The notes beneath the pieces are model-generated. The model worked only from the letters and a program-made list of their open reading frames with translations, did no database searches and was not told the origin of the DNA. A DNA stretch of 61,001 bases, taken from the NCBI RefSeq assembly GCF_012910805.1, contig NZ_WTVK01000035.1, forward strand, positions 1 to 61,001, read 5' to 3'. Numbering within the stretch: position 1 is the first letter of the stretch; each line of letters begins with the position of its first letter. The DNA is from Aromatoleum evansii. GTDB lineage: Bacteria; Pseudomonadota; Gammaproteobacteria; Burkholderiales; Rhodocyclaceae. Position numbers and translations under genes: made by a program. Of the stretch, positions 7,773-14,472 are shown in pieces.

Positions 7773-8702
7773 ATGATCAAGTCCAACCGCCACACAAGGA
7801 TTCTTGGGCATGCAGCCCTTGCGCTGCTGCTCGCAACCGTCGGCACGGCGGGAGCCCAGTCCGATACCGGCACGCCGGCCGGCAGCGCCTCCAGCCGCCT
7901 GCAGGCCAACGAGCCCGACCGGACCCAGCTCGAACGCCGCTTCGAGTCGGTCGGAACGCTGATCGAGAAATCCACCGCCGCACGCCAGATCGAATCCAGC
8001 GGCGAGGCGGCAGCCATCGAGAAACGCAAGGCCGCCAAGGATCAATACAACCAGGCGAAATCCGCCTTCGATGCGGGCGACCTCGCCAAGGCGTCCAGCC
8101 TCCTTTCCGCCGCAAGCAAGACGATGTTCGAGGCAGCGCGGCTCGCGGCACCCGAAAGCGTCACGGCCCAGAAAGTCGAAACCGACTACAAGAACAAGCT
8201 CGAGAGCGTCCGTGCCCTGCTCTCGGCACAACAGCGCATCGCGTCCGAAAAGGGCAACAAGGAATCGCAGGAAAGCAGCCGCCAGGTCGAGGCGCTCATC
8301 GCCGACGCCGAGCGCAAGGCGTCCGCCGGACAATACGCGAGCGGTCGCACGATTCTCGAACAGGCATACCTCCTGGCCAAGGCGTCGGTAAGCTCGATGC
8401 GTTCGGGCGATACACTGGTCCGCTCGCTCAACTTCGCGTCGAAGGAAGAGGAATATCACTACGAGATCGACCGCAACGAAACGCACAAGATGCTCGTGAA
8501 GGTCCTGCTCGAAGAAAAACTCGCCGGCGCGCCGATGAGCCCGCGCGTCACCGAATTCCTCACCAACGCGGGCGCGCTGCGCGGCGAAGCCGAAGCGGCC
8601 GCATCACGCAAGGATTTCGAAGCTGGAATCAAGCTGCTGGAACAGTCGACCAGTGAACTGGTCAAGGCAATCCGCAGCGCAGGCATATACATCCCGGGCT
8701 GA
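7773..8702 (+). CDS. Exported helical protein of unknown family (paralogue A)
   Basis: A 309-residue protein with a signal peptide (cleavage after GAQ near residue 29) and an otherwise almost wholly helical, charged sequence. I took the ATG at 7773 because GGGAG precedes it by six bases; an in-frame ATG at 7752 is less likely. The C-terminal ~100 residues ('VRSLNFASKEEEYHYEIDRNE' region, then 'KLLEQSTSELVKAIRSAGIYIPG') align well with the C-terminus of the minus-strand gene 12725-13600, and the alternating helices before it also match in layout. I do not recognise the family. It is the third gene of the cytochrome operon, so a periplasmic scaffold or sensor role is possible. A GC hairpin without a T-tract follows it. 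Confidence 0.75.
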   Translation: MIKSNRHTRILGHAALALLLATVGTAGAQSDTGTPAGSASSRLQANEPDRTQLERRFESVGTLIEKSTAARQIESSGEAAAIEKRKAAKDQYNQAKSAFDAGDLAKASSLLSAASKTMFEAARLAAPESVTAQKVETDYKNKLESVRALLSAQQRIASEKGNKESQESSRQVEALIADAERKASAGQYASGRTILEQAYLLAKASVSSMRSGDTLVRSLNFASKEEEYHYEIDRNETHKMLVKVLLEEKLAGAPMSPRVTEFLTNAGALRGEAEAAASRKDFEAGIKLLEQSTSELVKAIRSAGIYIPG

Positions 8703-8716
8703 CCCCGTCCTGCAAG

Positions 8717-8744
8717 GGCCTCCCGTACCTGGTGCGGGAGCCCT
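8717..8744 (+). terminator. Hairpin after the cytochrome operon
   Basis: CTCCCG (8721-8726) pairs with CGGGAG (8736-8741) around a 9-base loop, extended by GGG/CCC across a one-base bulge. No T-tract follows, so it may be a weak terminator or an RNA-stabilising stem. Confidence 0.45.
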
Positions 8745-8760
8745 GCAAGTAGAGCCCCCG

Positions 8761-8778
8761 CTTCCCGAAATCAGGAAG
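8761..8778. promoter_or_regulatory. Imperfect copy of the 7-4-7 UAS palindrome
   Basis: CTTCCCG-AAAT-CAGGAAG matches the perfect palindrome at 6302 in 6 of 7 left-arm bases and 5 of 7 right-arm bases. Its centre is 105 bp before the -12 element of the sigma54 promoter at 8861-8876; at 6302 the distance is 116 bp. The difference of 11 bp is one helical turn, keeping the same DNA face. Confidence 0.55.
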
Positions 8779-8860
8779 CCCCAGCATCAGCCGCCGCAAC
8801 CATCCCCATCGAAGGCCTCACGGCACCTGCAACGGCACCGGATCCTCCCTGTCCGCATGT

Positions 8861-8876
8861 CGGCATGCCGATTGCT
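8861..8876 (+). promoter_or_regulatory. sigma54 (-24/-12) promoter of the ccmC2-ccmD2-tlpA operon
   Basis: CGGCATGCCGATTGCT: GG (8862-8863) and GC (8874-8875) are separated by exactly 10 bases, with GGCA and TTGCT cores. Predicted start near 8887, about 31 bases before the ccmC2 ATG. Confidence 0.7.
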
Positions 8877-8917
8877 AGACCAGCAGTACTGCCCCACCAT
8901 CGCACACGCACTACACG

Positions 8918-9691
8918 ATGCCCGCACTCAGCAGCACCCTCAGCCCGGACGAATCACCGCCCCTGCCGGCCTGGTCGCGCGCGACCCCGCAGCGCGGCTA
9001 CGTTCATGCTGGCCGGTTCTTGCCGTGGTTTGCATTTGCGGCGGCCGTACTCTGTGCGGGAGGGCTGTTCGTCGGACTGGCCGTCGCACAGACGGATCCG
9101 CACCAGCACGAGCACTACCGTATCGCCTTCATACACACGCCTTCGCTCTGGCTATCCGTCGCGATCTATTTCTTCACCGCTGCGACTGCCGGCTACGGAT
9201 TGTTCAGGCGGCAGCGTCTCCTCTCGATGATCGCTTCCGCCCTCGCCCCGACCGGCGCACTGTTCGCATTCCTGGCACTGTGGACCGGCTCCCTATGGGG
9301 CAAGCCGATTTGGGGTACATGGTGGGTATGGGAAGCGCGCCTGACCGCGGAGCTGCTTGTGCTGTTCCTCTTTCTTGGGTACATCGCATTGCAGGAAGCC
9401 ATTGACGACACCCGTCGCGCCGACCGGGCCAGCGGCCTGCTGGCCCTCGTCGGTGCGTTCGGATTGCCGCTGCTGTACTTCTCTGTCTTTCGCTGGAGCA
9501 CCATGCATGGCTCCGCACCGCAGGGGCTGTCCGCCCCTGACAGTCCGATCATCGCAGCAGGAATAATCCTGATGAGCTTGGGCCTGCTTGCCTACGCGAC
9601 CGCAGCGACGCTCGCCCGCCTGCGCAATGTGATCCTGAAGCGCGAACGCAACAGCGAGTGGGTGGAGCGGAATTTCGGAGCCCGACCATGA
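8918..9691 (+). CDS. ccmC: Second CcmC-like heme-handling protein
   Basis: A 257-residue, six-segment membrane protein of the CcmC family, paralogous to the canonical CcmC at 26165-26941. Both periplasmic heme-ligand histidines are kept ('FIHTPSLW' and 'STMHGSAPQG'). The tryptophan-rich loop reads WGTWWVWEARLT, so the aspartate of the WWD motif (WDARLT in the canonical copy) is replaced by glutamate. It is the first gene of a three-gene operon (ccmC-ccmD-tlpA) behind a sigma54 promoter. CcmC normally places heme on CcmE; a second copy here suggests a dedicated route for the local cytochromes, possibly with altered heme handling. No strong ribosome-binding site is seen before the ATG. Confidence 0.85.
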   Translation: MPALSSTLSPDESPPLPAWSRATPQRGYVHAGRFLPWFAFAAAVLCAGGLFVGLAVAQTDPHQHEHYRIAFIHTPSLWLSVAIYFFTAATAGYGLFRRQRLLSMIASALAPTGALFAFLALWTGSLWGKPIWGTWWVWEARLTAELLVLFLFLGYIALQEAIDDTRRADRASGLLALVGAFGLPLLYFSVFRWSTMHGSAPQGLSAPDSPIIAAGIILMSLGLLAYATAATLARLRNVILKRERNSEWVERNFGARP

Positions 9692-9894
9692 ACTGGGAAA
9701 GCTGGAGCCAATTCTGGGCGATGGGCGGGGACGGCCTCTATGTCTGGAGCGCGTATCTCGTCGCCATCGTCGTCATCTTCACGGAAATCGCAGTCATCGG
9801 ATTGACGCGTCGTTCCATCCTCGAGCATCTTGGCCGCTATGCCAAAATTGCCAGAAAGGAAAGGAAGCCGCGAATTGATGACTCGAGATTCTGA
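9688..9894 (+). CDS. ccmD: Second CcmD-like small membrane protein
   Basis: A 68-residue protein with one membrane segment (about 17-40). The N-terminus 'MNWESWSQFWAMGG' is nearly the same as that of the canonical CcmD at 25953-26165 ([14 protein letters not shown]), which identifies it. The ATG overlaps the ccmC2 stop (ATGA). CcmD helps release holo-CcmE from CcmABC. The next gene starts within its last codons. Confidence 0.85.
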   Translation: MNWESWSQFWAMGGDGLYVWSAYLVAIVVIFTEIAVIGLTRRSILEHLGRYAKIARKERKPRIDDSRF

Positions 9895-10465
9895 TCGCCA
9901 GCCGGCCGGCACCCCGCGTACGCCAGCCTCGCCCGGTACGCACTCGCACCGCATCCTCGCCCTCCTCACGGCCGCTGCAATTCTGACCACCCCGATCGCC
10001 GCGGCGGGAAGCGGGGACAAGCCGACAGCCATGCCTGCGCTCCAGCTCACCAGCCTGGAGGGCGGCGCAGTCCGCAGCCAGGACTGGCTCAATGGCCGAC
10101 CGGCCGTCGTTAACCTGTGGGCAACGTGGTGCGCCCCCTGCCGCACCGAAATGCCTTCGCTGCAGCGCCTCGCGACCCTCCTCGCACCGGAGGGCATTCG
10201 CGTGCTCGCCCTGTCCGTCGATACCGACCACAATCTCGTGCGGGAATTCGTCCTGAAGTACGGGATTAGCATGCCGGTAAGCATTGCGAATTCGCCCAGC
10301 CAGGCCATGGCCGCGCTCGGGGTCGTCGCCCTGCCTCACACATTGTATGTCGGCGGAGATGGCCGCATTCTCGGCAGCCACCTCGGACAGCGCGACTGGG
10401 CCGATCCGGCGGTGGTCCGCGAAGTGCGCGACCGGTTCGGCACGAAGGTGCCGGCCAGGCACTGA
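9878..10465 (+). CDS. TlpA/CcmG-like thioredoxin-fold thiol reductase
   Basis: A 195-residue protein with a signal or anchor segment (about residues 23-42) and a thioredoxin fold carrying WATWCAPC as the active site. The cis-proline loop 'VVALPHT' is present. Start at 9878 places a GGAAAGGAAG-type ribosome-binding site upstream and gives a 17-base overlap with ccmD2. In this context it probably reduces the CxxCH thiols of apocytochromes (CcmG role), paired with ccmC2 and ccmD2. It converges with the multicopper oxidase gene, only nine bases apart. Confidence 0.83.
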   Translation: MTRDSDRQPAGTPRTPASPGTHSHRILALLTAAAILTTPIAAAGSGDKPTAMPALQLTSLEGGAVRSQDWLNGRPAVVNLWATWCAPCRTEMPSLQRLATLLAPEGIRVLALSVDTDHNLVREFVLKYGISMPVSIANSPSQAMAALGVVALPHTLYVGGDGRILGSHLGQRDWADPAVVREVRDRFGTKVPARH

Positions 10466-10474
10466 GCGCCCGCT

Positions 10475-11893
10475 TCAGGTCACGCGGATCGTCCCCATCA
10501 TGCCACCGGCGGCGTGATCGAGGATGTGACAGTGGTACATCCAGTCTCCCGGATTGTCGGCCACGAAGGCCACATCGATCGTCTGGCGCGGCCCCATGAT
10601 GACCGTGTCGCGCCAGACGGGACGGGCCTGCTTGCGGCCGTCGACGGCAATGACACGGAAGAAATGGCCATGCAGGTGCATGGGGTGGACGAAGTCCGTC
10701 TCGTTGACCATACGTAGAACGACATGTTCGCCCCGCTGCAGATGCAGGAAGGGCTCATGCATCAACGCATGCTCGTGCCGCGCGGTGTAGTTCATCGTCC
10801 ACGCGAGCCCGTGCCGCTCCATCAGTTCGTGGGTGCGCGCCGGTTTGCCGTCGACGATCCCCAAGGTCGGAGCCCCCCGCATTCCGCCCTGGAACATGAT
10901 GTAGTGCTCGGAGGCTTTCCCCAGATCAGGCTCCGGCAAGCGGTTGGGCGCCAGCCGCATCGGCGCGCCGAGCGGCTTGCGACGCACCGGCGACGCATCG
11001 CCATAGACGAATGACGCGATCGGCCCGACGCTGCGGCGATGGATATCGTTCATGAGGAATCGGCTTCCCGGTGCCTGCATGCAGTCGATCACCAGGTCCG
11101 CCCGCATTCCCGGGCCGAGCACGAGCTGCTCGAGGACGTGGGGCTCGACGGCCTGTCCGTCATACGCAATGACGTTCATGGCATGGCCGTGCAACTCGAG
11201 CTGGAAGATCCGTGCGGCTGCGGCGTTGATCAGGCGCAGCCTGATGCGCTCGCCACTCCTGACCTCCAGGACGTTCCCCGCGCCTGCCGCGATTCCGTTG
11301 AGGAGAACCTCGTTTCCGATCCGCCCGTCGTTCGCGATGTCGAGGATGCGGCCGAAATCCTCGACCTGCAGTCCGTCATCCCCGATCCGCACGTCCGACA
11401 ACAGCCAGACGAGTTCGCGGTCGACTTCGATCGGACGTTCCTCCTCGACGATCAGTGCTCCGTAGAGCCCGCGCGGCACCTGCTCGAAACTCGACTGGTG
11501 CGGGTGATACCAGAAGGTGCCGGAATCCGGGAGCTGAAACTCGTAAACGAACTCATCCCCCGGTTGCACCGGGTTTTGCGTGACGTACGGGACGCCATCC
11601 ATGGCATTCGGCACGCGGATCCCGTGCCAATGGACCGCAGACTCGACCTCCAGCGCATTGCGGAAGGCGAGGCGCACGGTCTCGCCCTTGCTATACCGCA
11701 GCAAGGGCCCAGGCACGCTGCCGTTGAAACCCCAGAAGTTCGTTCGCGGTGCACCGGCGCGGATCGCCTGCTCCATCACCGCGGCTCGCAGCGTTGCCGT
11801 GCGCGCGACGGCGGCGCCACCGGCCCGCGGAGCGAGCGCGATGACGCCGAGCGACGCGGCGGACTTGATGAATTGCCGGCGCGAAATACCCAT
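10475..11893 (-). CDS. Tat-exported multicopper oxidase
   Basis: A 472-residue enzyme with a twin-arginine signal (SRRQFIKS). All four copper-binding regions are intact: 'HWHG', 'WYHPHQS', 'HPMHLHGHFF' and 'HCHILDHAAGGMM', giving a type 1 site with a methionine ligand plus the trinuclear cluster. Family knowledge: such laccase/CumA-like enzymes couple oxidation of metal ions or phenols to reduction of oxygen to water. There is no long methionine-rich insert of the CueO type. It is the last gene of a minus-strand operon whose other members are unknown periplasmic proteins. The substrate cannot be told; a cytochrome or a metal is possible from context. Confidence 0.9.
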   Translation of the reverse strand: MGISRRQFIKSAASLGVIALAPRAGGAAVARTATLRAAVMEQAIRAGAPRTNFWGFNGSVPGPLLRYSKGETVRLAFRNALEVESAVHWHGIRVPNAMDGVPYVTQNPVQPGDEFVYEFQLPDSGTFWYHPHQSSFEQVPRGLYGALIVEEERPIEVDRELVWLLSDVRIGDDGLQVEDFGRILDIANDGRIGNEVLLNGIAAGAGNVLEVRSGERIRLRLINAAAARIFQLELHGHAMNVIAYDGQAVEPHVLEQLVLGPGMRADLVIDCMQAPGSRFLMNDIHRRSVGPIASFVYGDASPVRRKPLGAPMRLAPNRLPEPDLGKASEHYIMFQGGMRGAPTLGIVDGKPARTHELMERHGLAWTMNYTARHEHALMHEPFLHLQRGEHVVLRMVNETDFVHPMHLHGHFFRVIAVDGRKQARPVWRDTVIMGPRQTIDVAFVADNPGDWMYHCHILDHAAGGMMGTIRVT

Positions 11894-11927
11894 CGTCTCC
11901 CCCTCAGGCGAATTGATCAGGCGCAGA

Positions 11928-12710
11928 TCAGCGCGATTGCGGCGGCTCATGCAGCCGCACCAGACGATCGGTGGCCGCCAGTATCGATTCGGCCGCTTCC
12001 GCAACAACCAGCCGGTAGGAGCCGGCGCCCTCGACCGACAGTGCCGTGCGCAGCCACTCCCACTGCAACGAGATCTCGGCGATCTCCGCGCGCACGTCGG
12101 CCGTTGTCCCAGGCAAGGCCGCCACGGCGGCCAGGCCGCGCCCGAACTCATCGGCCGCCGCCTCCATCTCGCGGTGACTGGCCGCCGTGTCGGCGCCCCA
12201 CGAATACAGCATGTAGGCCTTCACGACGCGCTGCGAGAGCATGCGCAGCCGCCCGACCTCGCCGATCCTGCGGGCATCGCCGCCCCCGGCGGCGTCCGCC
12301 AGCGCGGCGACGAGCCTTTCGGCGCCGTCGAGGACTGCGAGGCTGTGTTGCGATGCGAGCAGCGCACGCGTCCTATCGGCAGGCTCGGCAACGACAGTCC
12401 GCAGTGCCGACCAATCATTCCTCAGGCGTCCGACTGCCGGCCCGGCCGACGGAACGGCCACCGTGAGCGCCTGCATGCGCCCTAGGCCAAGCTCGAAGCG
12501 CAGGATCGAGTCCTGCAACTGATCGAGCGCCGCAGCCGGGAGGACTTCCAGGCCGAGCTGGACATAGGACTTGGCGAGGCGTTGCGACAACATCCGCAGT
12601 TCGCCCGCAGCATTGATGTCGCCCGGCGAAACGGCAGGCGGCTGAGCCTGGGCATGCGCCGCCACGAATGTCGCCAGTGCCCAGAGGAGAACGAACAGTT
12701 TCCGCATCAT
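11928..12710 (-). CDS. Periplasmic protein with two PilJ/NarX-type sensor halves
   Basis: A 260-residue exported protein (signal peptide 1-22). It contains two copies of a helical unit opening with 'GELRMLSQRLAKSY' (about residue 36) and 'VGRLRMLSQRVVKAY' (about residue 150). These resemble the first helix of PilJ-type domains and the P-box of NarX, usually found as the extracytoplasmic sensor part of kinases or chemoreceptors. Here no membrane segment or signalling domain follows. It lies between the multicopper oxidase and the helical paralogue B in one operon. It could be a soluble binding protein that reports to the nearby histidine kinase; this is inference. Confidence 0.75.
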   Translation of the reverse strand: MMRKLFVLLWALATFVAAHAQAQPPAVSPGDINAAGELRMLSQRLAKSYVQLGLEVLPAAALDQLQDSILRFELGLGRMQALTVAVPSAGPAVGRLRNDWSALRTVVAEPADRTRALLASQHSLAVLDGAERLVAALADAAGGGDARRIGEVGRLRMLSQRVVKAYMLYSWGADTAASHREMEAAADEFGRGLAAVAALPGTTADVRAEIAEISLQWEWLRTALSVEGAGSYRLVVAEAAESILAATDRLVRLHEPPQSR

Positions 12711-12724
12711 TCACCGCCCCCGCG

Positions 12725-13600
12725 TCAGAACACCGGTACGCCCATCGACTGCAGAGCCCGGATCAGCTGCGCCGAGGCCTGCTCCATGAGCTTGACCGCC
12801 TCCGCATGCCTGCCCGCCTTCGCCTGCTCATCGGCCTGTGCGCCGAGCTTGTGCCCCTCCTCGACGAAACCGTCGACCAGACGGCGCTTGTCCCCCGCCG
12901 CACGTCCCTCCGCAAGCATCATGTCCACCATGATCTCGTTGCTCGCGAAGCGCTTCTTCTCGTAGGCGTACTCGTCGGCAGGCGTATCGAACTTCAGCGA
13001 CAGCAGGACTTCCTGGCCTGCCCGCAGGCGCGACAACTCCTCGACTGCCACCTTGTAGGCTTCGGCCATTTTCTTTCCGGCCTCGCCGATCCGCCCAGCA
13101 TCTGCGAGTTGCCTCGATTCGGCCGTCAGAGCGTCGATGCGTCCGAGCAATGCCCGAGCGGGCGCTGCACGCTGGGAATCCTTGGCCAATTCCTCGACCG
13201 AATTCCTGTACATGCCGACCTGATCGCCAAGATCCTGCAGATTCTTGCGTTGCGCGCTCTCCGGCAATCCACCCTCGCCAGGAGACATCCGGCGCGACGC
13301 ACTGGAGACGGATCGCAAGGCTTCGTCCGCAAGCTTTGCGGCCTCGTCGAAACGCGCCTCGGCGAGCGCCTTGCGCGCCTCGCCGATCGCCTGCTTCCCC
13401 TGCTCGATCAGTGATCTGGGATCCGCGTCGCTCCCCTCCGCCGCGCCTCTGGCCGCCGGCGAGTTGAGCAGCGCCTCGACGAGCCGGATCTTCTGCTCGA
13501 TCAACCGGCGCTTCTGATCGCCTCCCTCAGCCGGCACCTGAGCCGCCACGGCCACGGCGAAAATCGCGGCAACGACGCCCGTCATCCAGCGCAAGCTCAT
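12725..13600 (-). CDS. Exported helical protein of unknown family (paralogue B)
   Basis: A 291-residue protein with a signal peptide (about 1-21) and an all-helical mature part. Its last third ('LSLKFDTPADEYAYEKKRF', 'NEIMVDMMLAEGRA', 'AVKLMEQASAQLIRALQSMGVPVF') matches the C-terminus of the plus-strand gene 7773-8702, so these two are paralogues. I do not recognise the family. It lies between a Sel1 protein and the PilJ-like protein. Each paralogue is in a different predicted sigma54-driven operon of the same locus, which argues that both belong to the same pathway. Confidence 0.75.
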   Translation of the reverse strand: MSLRWMTGVVAAIFAVAVAAQVPAEGGDQKRRLIEQKIRLVEALLNSPAARGAAEGSDADPRSLIEQGKQAIGEARKALAEARFDEAAKLADEALRSVSSASRRMSPGEGGLPESAQRKNLQDLGDQVGMYRNSVEELAKDSQRAAPARALLGRIDALTAESRQLADAGRIGEAGKKMAEAYKVAVEELSRLRAGQEVLLSLKFDTPADEYAYEKKRFASNEIMVDMMLAEGRAAGDKRRLVDGFVEEGHKLGAQADEQAKAGRHAEAVKLMEQASAQLIRALQSMGVPVF

Positions 13601-13692
13601 CCGCCCCTCCGGTCCATGTGCGATGAATTCATGCGGAGCCCCGTATGGTCAGCCAGGGTACGCCCCGGACCGCGGCCGGGTCGGGGTGCCAC

Positions 13693-14220
13693 TCAGTGCC
13701 CGCTCCCCTTCGAGCCACCGAGGAAGGATCGCGCGCCCGGATGCCCATGATCCGCAGCGGAGCGAATCCAGCGCATCGCCTCCTCCTGGTCCTGCACTAC
13801 CCCCTTGCCCGCCAGGAACAGCAGCCCGAGGCCATACTCCGCTTCGGCATGCCCCTTGCGTGCAGCTTCGAAATACCAGCGCGCAGCCTCCTGGTCCGGG
13901 TCTTGCACGGACTTCGGCAGCTTCTCCCCGAACACGTACATGTTGCCAATGAAATACATGGCATCGAGATTTCCCTGATCGGCGCTGCGGCGCGCCCACT
14001 GCAGTGCCTTGTCCTCGTCCTCCGGAACGCCACGCCCATAGAAATACATGATCGCAAGCCTTTCCTGCGCTACGGGATTCCCCCCCTCGGCAAGCGGCGC
14101 GAGTTGCTGGGCGGCGGCCTCGAACTGGCCGCCATCGTAGTGGCGAAGCGCATCCTCGATGGGAGCGGCATGCACGGCTCCGGCCAGCAACATCATGCAA
14201 AAGGAAAGACGACGCAACAT
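13693..14220 (-). CDS. Sel1-repeat exported protein
   Basis: A 175-residue protein with a short signal peptide (cleaved after VHA, residue 18) and about four Sel1-like repeats, for example 'AQERLAIMYFYGRGVPEDEDKAL' and 'AEYGLGLLFLAGKGVVQDQEEA' type units. Sel1 repeats form solenoids that bind partner proteins. It is the first gene of the minus-strand operon running to the multicopper oxidase, starting 79 bases from the predicted -12 element. Another Sel1 protein (17485) is on the other side of the kinase/regulator pair. Confidence 0.82.
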   Translation of the reverse strand: MLRRLSFCMMLLAGAVHAAPIEDALRHYDGGQFEAAAQQLAPLAEGGNPVAQERLAIMYFYGRGVPEDEDKALQWARRSADQGNLDAMYFIGNMYVFGEKLPKSVQDPDQEAARWYFEAARKGHAEAEYGLGLLFLAGKGVVQDQEEAMRWIRSAADHGHPGARSFLGGSKGSGH

Positions 14221-14255
14221 GAAAGAATTTTCTCCCTATCAATTCAGTTCTGTTT

Positions 14256-14279
14256 CCGGGAGCTGCGACGCGCTCCCGG
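14256..14279. repeat. Perfect inverted repeat in the leader of the Sel1 operon
   Basis: CCGGGAGC-TGCGACGC-GCTCCCGG, eight paired bases and an eight-base loop. It lies between the predicted minus-strand start (near 14287) and the ATG at 14220, so it would form a stem in the leader RNA; it could equally be a protein-binding site. Half-sites differ in orientation from the 7-4-7 palindrome. Confidence 0.5.
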
Positions 14280-14297
14280 TGCAGTTGCCGACGCGCA

Positions 14298-14313
14298 CGC
14301 AATAACCGTACCG
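14298..14313 (-). promoter_or_regulatory. sigma54-type promoter of the Sel1-to-multicopper-oxidase operon
   Basis: On the minus strand the sequence is CGGTACGGTTATTGCG: GG (14312-14311) and GC (14300-14299) are exactly 10 bases apart, and ACG and TTGC of the consensus are present. It directs transcription to the gene at 14220. A short palindrome TTCCG-A-CGGAA at 14439-14449 lies 145 bp upstream and about 23 bp before the kinase gene on the other strand. Confidence 0.6.
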
Positions 14314-14438
14314 TTTCACGCCATGGCGAACGTATCATCCATCCCGCGCTCTTATGTTTCACCGCCTCCGTGGCACCACCGTGCGGGCAATCGCGCCATC
14401 TGAGAAAATGAGCAGGCGCGTCTAGTGTAGCCCGACAA

Positions 14439-14449
14439 TTCCGACGGAA
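14439..14449. promoter_or_regulatory. Short palindrome between the divergent operons
   Basis: TTCCG-A-CGGAA, a perfect 5-1-5 inverted repeat in the 252-base divergent region, close to the start of the histidine kinase gene and upstream of the minus-strand sigma54 promoter. It shares TTCC/GGAA arms with the 7-4-7 element but not its spacing. Confidence 0.3.
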
Positions 14450-14472
14450 GTGGTACGCGCCCGAGAAACCAG

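Noticed and set aside
10475-12466. Long plus-strand open frames opposite the multicopper oxidase
   Set aside because: They lack a family match and mirror the real minus-strand gene, which has a Tat signal and all copper motifs; a common effect of high GC.
14371-14386. TGGCACCACCGTGC upstream of the kinase gene as a plus-strand sigma54 promoter
   Set aside because: The -24 core is perfect but the GG to GC spacing is 9, not 10; such a deletion normally abolishes sigma54 promoter activity.
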